Positions 50,554-59,292 of a stretch of 64,000 nucleotides of DNA are shown piece by piece. The DNA is from Variovorax sp. Root411. Lineage in GTDB: Bacteria; Pseudomonadota; Gammaproteobacteria; Burkholderiales; Burkholderiaceae_C. The notes beneath the pieces were generated by a model. That model ran no database searches, had not been told where the DNA came from, and worked only from the letters and a program-made list of their open reading frames with translations. Every line of letters begins with the position of its first letter. Within the stretch, counting starts at the first letter, position 1. The stretch is from assembly GCF_001425205.1 (NCBI RefSeq), contig NZ_LMDW01000015.1, positions 186,001 through 250,000 of the forward strand, in the 5' to 3' direction. A program made the position numbers and the translations under genes.

Positions 50554-53205
50554 TCAACTCAGCGCGTGGCGAGCGGCGTTTGCAATGCTCGCGGCATCCA
50601 CCCCGAAGAACCCGCGCAGCGCCGCGCGCGTATCGCTGCGCCCGAAGCCGTCGGTGCCGAGCGTGAGGTAGCGGCGGCCTTCGGGCAGGAAGGCGCGCAC
50701 GCTCTCGGGTACGGCGCGCACGTAGTCGGTGGCGGCAATGACCGGTGCCTTGCCCTTGCCGAGCTGCTGCGCGATGAAAGGCGAGCCGGCTTCTCCGCCA
50801 GCGAGTGCGCGCTGCTCGCAGGCCAGCCCGTCGCGCGCAAGCTCGCTCCAACTCGTGACGCTGAACACCTCGGCCTCGATGCCTTCGTCGGCCAGCAGCT
50901 GTGCAGCTTTCACGACCTCGGTGAGGATCGCGCCCGAGCCCATCAAGGTGACCTTCTTCTTCGCCTTGCCCGAAGTGGACGCGTAGGTACCGAAGCGATA
51001 GCACCCACGCAGGATGTCCGCCTCAGCGCCCGCGGGCACATCGGGCTGCGCGTAGTTCTCGTTCATGAGCGTGACGTAATAGAAAACGTCCTTCTGCTCG
51101 ACCATCATTTCGCGGATGCCCGCATCGACGATCACCGCCATCTCGCCCGCATAGGCCGGGTCGTAGGCCTTGCAGTTGGGAATGGTCGCGGCCACGAGGT
51201 GGCTGCTGCCGTCCTGGTGCTGCAGGCCTTCGCCGCCGAGCGTGGTGCGGCCCGACGTGGCGCCCAGCAAAAAGCCGCGTGCGCGCTGGTCGGCCGCGGC
51301 CCAGATCGCATCGCCCACGCGCTGGAAGCCGAACATCGAGTAGTAGATGTAGAACGGCAGCATTGCCAGGCCATGCACGCTGTAGCTAGTGGCGGCCGCG
51401 GTCCAGCTCGCGATGGCGCCGGCTTCGCTGATGCCTTCTTCAAGAATCTGTCCGTCGGTGGCTTCGCGGTAGCTCAGCACCGAGCCGATGTCTTCCGGCG
51501 CATAGCGCTGGCCCACGCTCGAATAGATGCCGACCTGCTTGAACAGGTTAGCCATGCCGAAGGTGCGCGCCTCGTCGGCCACGATGGGCACGATGCGCGG
51601 GCCGAGCGCCGTGTCCTTCATGAGGTTGCCCAGCATGCGCACGAAGGCCATGGTGGTGCTCATCTCCTTGCCGGCCGCAGCGGTCGCGAACTGCGCGTAG
51701 CTTGCGATGTCGGGCTTGGGCACGATGTCGCAGGCGGTCTCGCGGCGCGGCATGGCGCCGCCGAGGGCTTCGCGGTGCTGGCGCAGGTAGCGCATCTCGG
51801 CGCTGTCCTCGGCCGGGCGGTAGAAATCCATCGCGATGGCCTGCGCATCAGTGAGCGGCAGGTTGAAGCGGTCGCGGAATTCGATCAGGTCGACGTCGCC
51901 CATCTTCTTGTGCGAGTGCGTGGTCATCTTGCCCTGCGCGGCGCTGCCCATGCCGTAGCCCTTCTTGGTGTGGGCGAGGATTACTGTGGGCTGGCCCTTG
52001 TGCCTGGCCGCCGCGGCGTAGGCGGCGTGGATCTTCACGAGGTCGTGGCCGCCGCGCTTCAAGCGGTCGATCTGCTCGTCGGTCATGCCTTCGGCCAGGC
52101 GCGCGAGTTCGGGGTTCTGGCCGAAGAAGTTGTCGCGGTTGAAGCGACCGTCCTTGGCCGCGAAGGTCTGCATCTGGCCGTCGACGGTGTTGGCGAACAC
52201 GCGGGCCAGCGCACCGCTCACGTCCTGCGCGAAGAGACCGTCCCAGTCGCTGCCCCACACGAGCTTGACGACGTTCCAGCCCGCGCCGGCGAAGAGCTTT
52301 TCGAGCTCGTCGATGATGCGGCCGTTGCCGCGCACCGGGCCGTCCAGCCGCTGCAGGTTGCAGTTGACGACCCACACGAGGTTGTCGAGCCTCTCGCGCG
52401 CGGCGAGCGTCAGCGCGCTCATCGATTCGGGCTCGTCCATCTCGCCGTCGCCGAACACGCCCCACACTTTTCGGCCTTCGCAGTTCAGCAGGTTGCGATG
52501 CGTGAGATAGCGCATGAAGCGCGCGTGGTAAATCGAGCTGATGGGGCCGATGCCCATCGAGCCGGTCGGGAACTGCCAGAAGTCCGGCATCAGGTACGGA
52601 TGCGGATAGCTGCTGAGGCCGCGTGCGCCGCTGCCTTGCGTGAAGGCCGGTGCCGTCAGCTCCTGGCGGTAGTGCTTCAGGTCTTCTTCGCCGAGACGGC
52701 CTTCGAGGAACGCGCGCGCATAGACACCAGGGGCGCTGTGCGGCTGGAAGAACACGAGGTCGCCGCGGTGCTGCTTGCTGCGCGCATGGAAGAAATGGTT
52801 GAAGCCGGTCTCGAACAGGTCGGCCGCGCTCGCGTAGCTGGCGATGTGGCCGCCGAGTTCGCCATACGCCTGGTTGGCCTTGGCCACCATCGCGAGCGCG
52901 TTCCAGCGCATCAGCGAGGCGAGCTTTTCCTCGATGGCGAGGTCGCCGGGGAACGGCGGCTGGTCTTCCACCGCGATGGTGTTGACGTAGGGCGTCGCGA
53001 GTTCGGGCTGCCAGCCGATGCGCTGCTGCCGCGCGAGGCGCGCCAGTTCGACCAGCATCTGCTTCGCGCGCTGCGGCCCCTGCGTTTGCGCCAGCGCCAG
53101 GAAGGCGTCGCGCCATTCGGCGGTCTCGGCGGGGTCGGGGTCATGCGAGAGCGGCGTGTCGAGCAGCAGGGCACGCATCTGGTCGGGCGAAATCGGGGCG
53201 TTCAT
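50554..53205 (-). CDS. aceE: Homodimeric pyruvate dehydrogenase E1-type protein
   Basis: 883 residues, the length of AceE-type E1. The TPP motif GDGEMDEPESM is near residues 250-260, followed by LVWVVNCNLQRLDGPVRGNG (about 278-297). A transketolase-like pyrimidine and C-terminal domain follow. It decarboxylates a 2-oxoacid and acetylates an E2 lipoyl domain. No aceF or lpd is nearby, so it is either a second aceE or a paralogue for another 2-oxoacid such as 2-oxobutyrate, like MdeB of pseudomonads, which also has an Lrp neighbour. It is divergent from an Lrp gene. Confidence 0.93.
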   Translation of the reverse strand: MNAPISPDQMRALLLDTPLSHDPDPAETAEWRDAFLALAQTQGPQRAKQMLVELARLARQQRIGWQPELATPYVNTIAVEDQPPFPGDLAIEEKLASLMRWNALAMVAKANQAYGELGGHIASYASAADLFETGFNHFFHARSKQHRGDLVFFQPHSAPGVYARAFLEGRLGEEDLKHYRQELTAPAFTQGSGARGLSSYPHPYLMPDFWQFPTGSMGIGPISSIYHARFMRYLTHRNLLNCEGRKVWGVFGDGEMDEPESMSALTLAARERLDNLVWVVNCNLQRLDGPVRGNGRIIDELEKLFAGAGWNVVKLVWGSDWDGLFAQDVSGALARVFANTVDGQMQTFAAKDGRFNRDNFFGQNPELARLAEGMTDEQIDRLKRGGHDLVKIHAAYAAAARHKGQPTVILAHTKKGYGMGSAAQGKMTTHSHKKMGDVDLIEFRDRFNLPLTDAQAIAMDFYRPAEDSAEMRYLRQHREALGGAMPRRETACDIVPKPDIASYAQFATAAAGKEMSTTMAFVRMLGNLMKDTALGPRIVPIVADEARTFGMANLFKQVGIYSSVGQRYAPEDIGSVLSYREATDGQILEEGISEAGAIASWTAAATSYSVHGLAMLPFYIYYSMFGFQRVGDAIWAAADQRARGFLLGATSGRTTLGGEGLQHQDGSSHLVAATIPNCKAYDPAYAGEMAVIVDAGIREMMVEQKDVFYYVTLMNENYAQPDVPAGAEADILRGCYRFGTYASTSGKAKKKVTLMGSGAILTEVVKAAQLLADEGIEAEVFSVTSWSELARDGLACEQRALAGGEAGSPFIAQQLGKGKAPVIAATDYVRAVPESVRAFLPEGRRYLTLGTDGFGRSDTRAALRGFFGVDAASIANAARHALS

Positions 53206-53273
53206 ATCGGCACTTTAGGCCGCCACGCGAAAAATTAGCTACTGGCGAAGCCAAGTCCCTGCGCGCGCCGCAG

Positions 53274-53279
53274 CATAAA
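53274..53279 (+). promoter_or_regulatory. Possible -10 box of the second Lrp gene
   Basis: TAAAAT 31 bases before the ATG at 53311, within the 105-base divergent region shared with aceE. No strong -35 and no Shine-Dalgarno sequence are visible. Confidence 0.35.
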
Positions 53280-53310
53280 ATTCCGTCAATCTTCCACTTG
53301 CCGGCACTTC

Positions 53311-53778
53311 ATGCAACTCGACGCCATCGACCTGCGCATTCTCGACGAGCTGCAGCGCGACGGCGCGCTCTCGAACGTGGAGCTGGCGCGGCGCGTGCAC
53401 CTGTCGCCATCGCCCTGCCTCGCGCGCGTGAAGGTGCTCGAAGCGAACGGTGTGATCGGCCGCTATGTGGCGCTCCTCAGCGCCAAGGCGCTGGGCCTCG
53501 GGCTCAACGTGTTCATCTCGATCAGCCTCACGACGCAGAGCAAGCAGTCGCTCGCCGACTTCGAGCAGCGCATCGCCGAGCACGACGAGGTGATGGAGTG
53601 CTACCTGATGACGGGCGACAGCGACTACCTGATCCGCATCGCGGTCGCGGACATGGCGGCGCTGGAGAAATTCATCCTGGAACAGCTCACGCCGATTCCA
53701 GGGATCGAGAAGATCCGCTCCAGCTTTGCGTTGAAGCAGGTCAGGTACAAGACGGCGCTGCCGTTGCCGAGAGAGTAG
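53311..53778 (+). CDS. Lrp/AsnC-family transcriptional regulator
   Basis: 155 residues: helix-turn-helix (about 4-50; IDLRILDELQRDGALSNVEL) and RAM domain (about 65-140) with the TGDSDYLIRIAVADM strand. Divergent from the aceE-like gene across 105 bases, the arrangement of mdeR-mdeB, in which an Lrp regulator activates a 2-oxobutyrate dehydrogenase E1. The parallel is by family knowledge; no methionine gamma-lyase gene is present here. A family A repeat follows its stop. Confidence 0.9.
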   Translation: MQLDAIDLRILDELQRDGALSNVELARRVHLSPSPCLARVKVLEANGVIGRYVALLSAKALGLGLNVFISISLTTQSKQSLADFEQRIAEHDEVMECYLMTGDSDYLIRIAVADMAALEKFILEQLTPIPGIEKIRSSFALKQVRYKTALPLPRE

Positions 53779-53780
53779 GT

Positions 53781-53866
53781 ACTCCCCCAGGCTTCGCGCA
53801 CTTCGTGTCATCCCCCTCGCCGGGGTCAACACCGGAGGCCCGGCAAAGCCGGTTCCTCGGTGTTTC
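53781..53866 (+). repeat. Dispersed repeat family A, copy 3
   Basis: Begins 3 bases after the Lrp stop, between convergent genes. The stem pairs ACACC-g-GAGG with CCTC-GGTGT around CCGGC-AAA-GCCGG; GAGG/CCTC replaces the GCGG/CCGC of copies 2 and 5. The mini-hairpin is CCCCCTCGCCGGGG. Confidence 0.85.
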
Positions 53867-53894
53867 CCGAAGGGGGTCGAGGACGCTTGGACGC

Positions 53895-56156
53895 TTACAG
53901 GCCGATCAGGCCGCCGTCGTCCTTGGTGATCACCAGCGTCGCCGAGCGCGGGCGCGCGGTGCCGCCCTGGGGCCAGTGGCTGAGGTACTTCGACGGATCG
54001 GCGATGTCGGCCTTGGCCGTGTTCTCGCCCGGATGCTGGATGTTCACGAACAGCGCACGGCCGTCGCCCGATTCGGCGATGCCGGTGATTTCGCAATCCA
54101 CCGGCCCGACGAGGAAGCGGCGCAGGCCGTCGGTGCCCGGCGCCTTGCCGACGAACGTGGCTTGCGTGGCGGTGGTCGCGCCGTCGACGTTGGTGATGGT
54201 CTTCGCCGCACCGTCGCCCACCTGGCCCGGCAGAGCGCCGAGCAGCATGCAGTTGGTCACGTCGGTGTACTTACCGTCATCGGTCTCGAGCCACAGCAGG
54301 CCGGGAGCGGCCTGGCTGAACCACATGCCGTCGGGGCTGGAGAAGTCGTTGTCGGCCACGAGGTTGGACAGGTTGATGTCGGCCGATGCCGTGGAGCGGG
54401 CGCCGAACAGGTAGACGTCCCAGGTGAAGGTCGTGGCCGCCGGGTTGCCGCCGGCATCGGCGAAGCGGATGACGTGGCCGTTCGGGTTGCCCTTCTGCGC
54501 CGTCTGGGCCGCGCCCTTGGGGTCGTTGTAGTAGCGCGGATTGGCGGCATCGGTGTTGGCGATGGTGCGCGCGGCGTTGTTGGTAAGCGTGAGGTACACC
54601 TCGCCGTTCTTCGGGTTGACGGCCGTCCACTCGGGGCGGTCCATCTTCGTCGCGCCGGCCACGTCGGCCGCCAGGCGGGCATTGACCACCACGTCGGCGG
54701 CGTCGGCGAACGCGTAGGCCGCGTTGCCGGAAGTGATGCCGTTCACGCCGAGCGAAAGCTCCAGCCAGTTGCCGGTGCCGTCGGCATTGAACCTGGCGAC
54801 GTAGAGCTTGCCGTCGTCCATGTACTTGTCGCCGGCAGCCATGCCGCCCCCGACGTCGGCCGCGTCCCAGGCCTTGGTGGAGACGAACTTGTAGAGATAT
54901 TCGTTCTGCGAGTCGTCGCCCATGTACCAGACCAGCGGCTTGCCGGCCAGGACCGGGCCGAGGCAGGCGCCTTCGTGGCCGAAGCGGCCGAGAGCGGTGC
55001 GCTTCTTCGGGGTGCTGGACGGGTTGAACGGATCGATCTCGACGACCCAGCCGTAGGTGTTGGAGCCGTTGCGGAAGTCGTCGCTGGCGGTGGCGCCGAC
55101 CACCTGGGTGTTCCAGCGGCCGTAGATGCTGTCGGCCGTGTCGGGCGTGACGGTGGCCCAGAGTTCGCGGCCGGTGCTGGCAACGCCGTAGCGGGTGAAC
55201 GAGGCGATTTCCTTGGCGCTGCGGCTGGGGTTATCGGTCGCGGCGATGCGCCGGAAGTAGCCGGCCCAGTTCTCTTCGCAAGTGAGGTACGTGCCCCAGG
55301 GCGTGGTGCCGTTGGCGCAGTTGTTGAGCGTGCCGCGGGTCTTGCTGCCGTCGGTCGAGTACTTGGTCTTCAGGTAGTCGGTTTTCGCGGCCGGGCCCGA
55401 GAACTGCATTTCCGTCAGCGTGTGCACGCGGCGGTTGAAGCTCGAATCCTGCTTGTAGCTCCAGGCACTGCCGTTCTTGCTGACCTCGACCACGCTCACG
55501 CCGTGCAGGTAGAACTCGCGCAGCACTTCGTCGGCGACGGTACGGACGGCCGCGTTGCCGCTGCCGGTGATGGTCTGCCCCGTGGGGTGCAGGAACAGCG
55601 GCGTGATGGCTTCGTGGTTCATCGCGAGCAGGCCGCGCGAGGCGCTGGCAGCGTCCCACTTGTTCGACGCGCTCATGCCGAAGAAGGTCATGCCGTCGTG
55701 GTGGTCGCCGGCACGGCGGTCGTAGGTGGTCGCGTCGTCGGTGCCGTCGTTCTTGTAGGCAGCGACGCCCGCGGCGATCGGGTCGCCCAGGCGGTACAGC
55801 ACGCTCGCGGTGTAGCCGGCGGGCACGGTCACCACGTCGGCGAGGCTCTTGGCGACGGCATTGAAGCCGAGCTTCATCGGGGTGGCCGGCGAAGGCGCAG
55901 GCGCGGGTGCAGGCGGTGCGGGGGCTGGTGCCGGCGCCGGGGGCAGCACCGGGAAGCCGGCACTTCCGCCGCCACCGCCGCCGCACGCCTGCAGCAGTGC
56001 CGTGCCGGCGGTGCCGACACCCAGGCCGAACAGGCGGCGGCGGCTCAGGCGCGAGGCGATCAGGTCGGTGAACGAGGGGTTCGACGTGGGGTTGGTGCCG
56101 ATGTCGTCGAGATCGACCGAGGGATCGTCGGTGCGGGTGTTTGCGGTCATGCGCAA
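53895..56156 (-). CDS. phoX: PhoX-family alkaline phosphatase (Tat-exported lipoprotein)
   Basis: 753 residues of the DUF839/PhoX family. The twin-arginine signal SRRRLFGLG (about 37-45) is followed by a hydrophobic stretch and LQAC, so the mature protein is probably lipid-anchored. An Ala/Pro-rich linker (APAPAPAPPAPAPAP) precedes the beta-propeller core, with RRAGDHHDGM, CEENW and GHEGACLGPVLAG. PhoX enzymes are calcium/iron phosphatases expressed under phosphate limitation. It is a single-gene minus-strand unit. Confidence 0.92.
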   Translation of the reverse strand: MRMTANTRTDDPSVDLDDIGTNPTSNPSFTDLIASRLSRRRLFGLGVGTAGTALLQACGGGGGGSAGFPVLPPAPAPAPAPPAPAPAPSPATPMKLGFNAVAKSLADVVTVPAGYTASVLYRLGDPIAAGVAAYKNDGTDDATTYDRRAGDHHDGMTFFGMSASNKWDAASASRGLLAMNHEAITPLFLHPTGQTITGSGNAAVRTVADEVLREFYLHGVSVVEVSKNGSAWSYKQDSSFNRRVHTLTEMQFSGPAAKTDYLKTKYSTDGSKTRGTLNNCANGTTPWGTYLTCEENWAGYFRRIAATDNPSRSAKEIASFTRYGVASTGRELWATVTPDTADSIYGRWNTQVVGATASDDFRNGSNTYGWVVEIDPFNPSSTPKKRTALGRFGHEGACLGPVLAGKPLVWYMGDDSQNEYLYKFVSTKAWDAADVGGGMAAGDKYMDDGKLYVARFNADGTGNWLELSLGVNGITSGNAAYAFADAADVVVNARLAADVAGATKMDRPEWTAVNPKNGEVYLTLTNNAARTIANTDAANPRYYNDPKGAAQTAQKGNPNGHVIRFADAGGNPAATTFTWDVYLFGARSTASADINLSNLVADNDFSSPDGMWFSQAAPGLLWLETDDGKYTDVTNCMLLGALPGQVGDGAAKTITNVDGATTATQATFVGKAPGTDGLRRFLVGPVDCEITGIAESGDGRALFVNIQHPGENTAKADIADPSKYLSHWPQGGTARPRSATLVITKDDGGLIGL

Positions 56157-56197
56157 TGTCTTTCTTCGTGGATTGGGGGGAAACCAACCCGCGAAGT

Positions 56198-56216
56198 TAG
56201 GCAGTTCGTATGACGG
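56198..56216 (-). promoter_or_regulatory. Weak Pho-box-like direct repeat
   Basis: On the minus strand CCGTCAT is followed after 5 bases by CTGCCTA, resembling the CTGTCAT direct repeats of PhoB sites, though spacing is one base too long. It lies 42-60 bases upstream of the phoX ATG. Consistent with phosphate control but far from conclusive. Confidence 0.25.
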
Positions 56217-56253
56217 CTTAGTGAAACACTCAGCCTCCCGTCAGGTTGAGTTG

Positions 56254-56350
56254 GTCCCCCCCCCAGGCTTCGCGCACTTCGTGTCGCTTCGCCTTCCCCC
56301 TCGCCGGGGGCAACACCAGAGGCCCGGCAAAGCCGGTTCCTCGGTCTTCC
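56254..56350 (+). repeat. Dispersed repeat family A, copy 4
   Basis: In the gap between phoX (5' side) and mltA (3' end, minus). Contains CTTCGCGCACTTCGTGTCGC, a CCCCC-TCGCC-GGGGG mini-hairpin and the ACACC-a-GAGG / CCTC-GGTCT stem around CCGGC-AAA-GCCGG. Orientation is opposite to the gene it follows. Confidence 0.85.
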
Positions 56351-56370
56351 TGGAAAGTGCCGCGCCCTGC

Positions 56371-57519
56371 TCAGGGAGCAGGCGACTGCCTCGGCCACAG
56401 CGCCCACAGGCGCAGCGGCTGGTTCATGCTCGCCGCGAGGCGGCCCGCGTCGGCGCCGGTGCCCGCGAAGTAGTCGGCGCGCACCGCGCCGAGGATGGCG
56501 CTGCCGGTGTCCTGCGCCACCACCAGTTTCTGCAGCTGCGCCGCCGGCCCGCTGGATGCCAACCACACCGGCGTGCCGTACGGGATGCTCTCGCGGTCGA
56601 CCGCGATGGAGCGGCCGGCCGTGAGCGGCACGCCTTGCGCGCCGCGCGGGCCGAAGGCGGCGTCGACCTCGCTCATCGTCTCTTCACGGAAGAACACGTA
56701 GCGCGGGTTGCTCCACATCAGTTGCGACACGCGCTGCGGGTTCTGCGCGGCCCAGGCCTTGGTGTCGTCGGGCCACTTGCCGACCTTGGTCACGCCCTGG
56801 CTCATCAGCCACTGCTGCACGCTGCGGTAGGGCTGCTCGTTGGTGGCCGAGAAGGCCACGCGCACGGTGTGCTGCCAGCCGTTGGCCTCGGTGATGCGCA
56901 GGCGCCCCGATCCCTGGATGTGCAGCATCAGCGCGTCGATGGGGTCGGCCATCCATGCGATCTCGCGGCCGCGCAGCGCGGCCTGGGCCTCGGGCAGGGT
57001 CTCGATCTCCTGGCGCGTGTACCAGGGGCGGCGCGGCACCAGCCCTTCCGGGGCCTGGTAGATCGGCACGTTGAAGGTGGCGGTGGGCACGCGCGAGGCT
57101 TCGTACACCGGCTCGTAGTAGCTGGTGAGCTTGCCCTCGGTCTGGCCGTTCAGCGCCTCGACGCGGTAGGGCTGCAGCCGCTCGGTCATCCACTGGCGCT
57201 GCTCTTCGGGCGTGGCGATGGTCAGCTGGCGCACATCGCGGCACAGCGGCGCGAAGGCGGCGTTGGGTCGCACGCAGTTCGCCAGCAGCGCTATCCACGC
57301 TTCGTGCAGCGGGTCTTCGCCGAAGCCCGGAAGCTCGGCCCAGCCGACCGGCACCCAGCGGCTCTTGGGGTGCGCGAGCGAGCCGGTGAGCGGACCGAGG
57401 TCGCGCGGCGGAGTGGCGGAGGGGCGGGCGGGGGCCTCGGGCGTGCGCGGGCCGGTGGAACAGGCGGCGAGCGTTGCTACGATCACAAGCCCGACCAGCC
57501 ACTGGAGTCCATTTCTCAT
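56371..57519 (-). CDS. mltA: Membrane-bound lytic murein transglycosylase A
   Basis: 382 residues from the ATG at 57519; upstream frame extension is rejected because the lipoprotein signal (MRNGLQWLVGLVIVATLAAC, Cys20) begins there. The MltA domain has TSYYEPVYEASR and the 3D-domain signature RSIAVDRESIPYGTPVWL and QDTGSAILGAVRADYF with the catalytic Asp. It cleaves peptidoglycan at the outer membrane. Its start codon overlaps that of a divergent small gene. Confidence 0.94.
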   Translation of the reverse strand: MRNGLQWLVGLVIVATLAACSTGPRTPEAPARPSATPPRDLGPLTGSLAHPKSRWVPVGWAELPGFGEDPLHEAWIALLANCVRPNAAFAPLCRDVRQLTIATPEEQRQWMTERLQPYRVEALNGQTEGKLTSYYEPVYEASRVPTATFNVPIYQAPEGLVPRRPWYTRQEIETLPEAQAALRGREIAWMADPIDALMLHIQGSGRLRITEANGWQHTVRVAFSATNEQPYRSVQQWLMSQGVTKVGKWPDDTKAWAAQNPQRVSQLMWSNPRYVFFREETMSEVDAAFGPRGAQGVPLTAGRSIAVDRESIPYGTPVWLASSGPAAQLQKLVVAQDTGSAILGAVRADYFAGTGADAGRLAASMNQPLRLWALWPRQSPAP

Positions 57520-57679
57520 GGGTTTGATTCTGCTTGAAGCCCTCGCCGCAGGACTTGTGTTCATCTTGATCATCTGGTGGACCATGTTTTCCGGCCGCAA
57601 CAAGGGTGAATTGCATGACGACGACGAGCCCGAAGCCGGCCGCGACGCCAACGATCGGAATCCGCCGCCGGAAACGTGA
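57518..57679 (+). CDS. Small single-helix membrane protein
   Basis: A 53-residue protein starting at the ATG that shares CATG with the divergent mltA start; GGAG lies 10 nt upstream. One membrane helix (LEALAAGLVFILIIWWTMF, about 5-23) is followed by a polar acidic tail (DDDEPEAGRDANDRN). I recognise no family. The ribosome-binding site, hydrophobic helix and natural codon use favour a real gene, though its promoter must lie within mltA. Confidence 0.65.
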   Translation: MGLILLEALAAGLVFILIIWWTMFSGRNKGELHDDDEPEAGRDANDRNPPPET

Positions 57680-57727
57680 AATGCTTGCGCAGTCCCGCGC
57701 CGCGCAGCCGTGTCGGACAAGCACCCC

Positions 57728-57750
57728 ATTGCTATTACTTTAGTAGCAAT
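57728..57750. repeat. AT-rich hairpin, TTGCTATTACTTTAGTAGCAA type
   Basis: A 21-base imperfect palindrome (8 Watson-Crick pairs and one G-T, 3-base loop) with an extra A-T pair at the ends. It lies about 50 bases after the small membrane protein stop and may act as its terminator. Similar to 17766-17786. Confidence 0.55.
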
Positions 57751-57875
57751 CATCGCAGCATTCATGCGCGATGGCGAAACTTTTCTTATTTTCCGTAGGG
57801 CTTTGAGCCCGTACCATCGCGTACTTCCGGCAGCTAAGCTGTGGCCCGCCTGAATCATCCTTGAAAGGGATTGCC

Positions 57876-58535
57876 ATGAAAAAGTTCGTACTCGCAACCA
57901 CCGCCACGGCGCTCATCCTGTCCGGCTGTGCCGGCGGCATGACAGACACGCAGCGCAATACCGGCATCGGCGCCGGCATCGGCGCACTGGGCGGCGCCGC
58001 CATCGGTTCGGCCACCGGCGGCAACCGCGGTGCCATCGGCACGGGCGCCGTGGTCGGCGCGGCAGCCGGCGCGCTCGGCGGCTACCTGTGGTCGCAGCGC
58101 ATGGAAAACCAGAAGCGCCAGATGGAAGCCGCCACGCAAGGCACCGGCGTCGCCGTGACCCAGACGCCCAACAACGAGCTGAAGCTGCAGATCCCGAGCG
58201 ACGTGTCCTTCGACGTGGGCCGCGCCAACATCAAGCCGAACTTCGCGCCGGTGCTCGACCAGTTCGCGAATGGCCTGCGCAACAACCCGAACGCCGAGGT
58301 GCGCATCATCGGCCACACCGACAGCACCGGCTCGGACGCCATCAACAACCCGCTGTCGGTCGAGCGCGCGGCCAGCACGCGCGACTACCTCGTGGCGCAC
58401 GGCGTGAACGCCGCGATCTTCCGCATCGAGGGCCGCGGTTCGCGCGAGCCCATTGCCGACAACAACAACGACGGGGGCCGGGCGCAGAACCGCCGCGTCG
58501 AAATCTACATGGGTGAACGCGGGCCGCGAGGCTGA
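57876..58535 (+). CDS. OmpA-family lipoprotein with glycine zipper
   Basis: 219 residues from the ATG at 57876 (AAAGGGA upstream). Lipobox LSGC (Cys at about 17). A glycine-zipper segment (GIGAGIGALGGAAIGSATGG and on to about 75) precedes the OmpA C-terminal domain (about 110-210), with SFDVGRANIKPNF, GHTDSTG and NRRVEIYM, which binds peptidoglycan. It tethers or stabilises the outer membrane. A paralogue lacking the zipper follows 84 nt downstream. Confidence 0.9.
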   Translation: MKKFVLATTATALILSGCAGGMTDTQRNTGIGAGIGALGGAAIGSATGGNRGAIGTGAVVGAAAGALGGYLWSQRMENQKRQMEAATQGTGVAVTQTPNNELKLQIPSDVSFDVGRANIKPNFAPVLDQFANGLRNNPNAEVRIIGHTDSTGSDAINNPLSVERAASTRDYLVAHGVNAAIFRIEGRGSREPIADNNNDGGRAQNRRVEIYMGERGPRG

Positions 58536-58549
58536 GCGTTCACCGCACA

Positions 58550-58581
58550 GGGAAACCGGCCGCGTTGAAAGGCCGGTTCCC
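58550..58581 (+). terminator. Stem-loop between the two OmpA genes
   Basis: GGGAAACCGGCC (58550-58561) pairs with GGCCGGTTCCC (58571-58581) with one bulge. No T-run follows, so it may attenuate or stabilise the mRNA rather than terminate fully. Confidence 0.4.
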
Positions 58582-58619
58582 GCCACTCCCGTTCCATTGG
58601 TCCATTAAGAGGGAATCTC

Positions 58620-59177
58620 ATGAGGAAGTTTGTCGTTTCGAGTGCGGCCGCGGCCGCGTTGCTTTTCATCGCGGGCTGCGCTTCGCAGTCGCCGCCGCCG
58701 GCCGCACCGGCCGCCGCAACGGCCGCGCCAGCCAACAGCTGGACGGCGCGCCTGGCCGCGCTGAAGACCGATCTCGAAACCTCCACCAAGGGAACGGGCG
58801 TGGTGATCGAGCAAACCGCCGACAACCAGCTGCACGTGGTGATCCCGAACGAGCTGTCGTTCGACACCGGCCGCGCCAACGTCAAGCGCAACCTCGCGCA
58901 AGTGCTCGACAAGGTCGCCGAAGGCTTGAAGAGCGCCACCGCCGCCAGCGTGCGCGTGGTGGGCCATACCGACAACACCGGCAGCGAGGAAGGCAACGAG
59001 CGCCTCTCGGTGAGCCGCGCGGACAGCGTGCGCAACCACCTGGTGGGCCGCGGCGTGTCGACCACGGCCATCACGACCGATGGCCGCGGCTCGCGCGAAC
59101 CCCTGGCCGACAACGGCACCGTCGCCGGCCGCGCACAAAACCGCCGCGTCGAAATCTTCGTCGCGGAAAAGGCCTGA
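58620..59177 (+). CDS. OmpA-family lipoprotein
   Basis: 185 residues with lipobox IAGC (Cys at about 20) and an Ala/Pro-rich linker. The OmpA domain (about 70-180) has SFDTGRANVKRNL, GHTDNTGSEEGNERLSVSRA and NRRVEIFV and is clearly related to that of the gene upstream, but it lacks the glycine zipper. Probably outer-membrane-anchored and peptidoglycan-binding. A family A repeat starts at its stop codon. Confidence 0.9.
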   Translation: MRKFVVSSAAAAALLFIAGCASQSPPPAAPAAATAAPANSWTARLAALKTDLETSTKGTGVVIEQTADNQLHVVIPNELSFDTGRANVKRNLAQVLDKVAEGLKSATAASVRVVGHTDNTGSEEGNERLSVSRADSVRNHLVGRGVSTTAITTDGRGSREPLADNGTVAGRAQNRRVEIFVAEKA

Positions 59178-59270
59178 CCCCCAGGCTTCGCGCACTTCGT
59201 GTCGCTTCGCCAACCCCCTTTCAGGGGGCAACACCTGCGGCCCGGCAAAGCCGGTTCCGCGGTGTTCGCC
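59177..59270 (+). repeat. Dispersed repeat family A, copy 5
   Basis: Begins at the last base of the OmpA stop, between convergent genes. Stem ACACC-t-GCGG / CCGC-GGTGT around CCGGC-AAA-GCCGG; the mini-hairpin is CCCCC-TTTCA-GGGGG. Very close to copy 2. Confidence 0.85.
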
Positions 59271-59292
59271 TGGAGGAGGCCGGGCGCCGCCG

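Noticed and set aside
50371..53238. 955-residue plus-strand open frame
   Set aside because: Antisense of aceE; no protein-like motif.
56198..56216. A confident PhoB site upstream of phoX
   Set aside because: Only two imperfect half sites with a 5-base gap; listed as a weak feature, not a finding.
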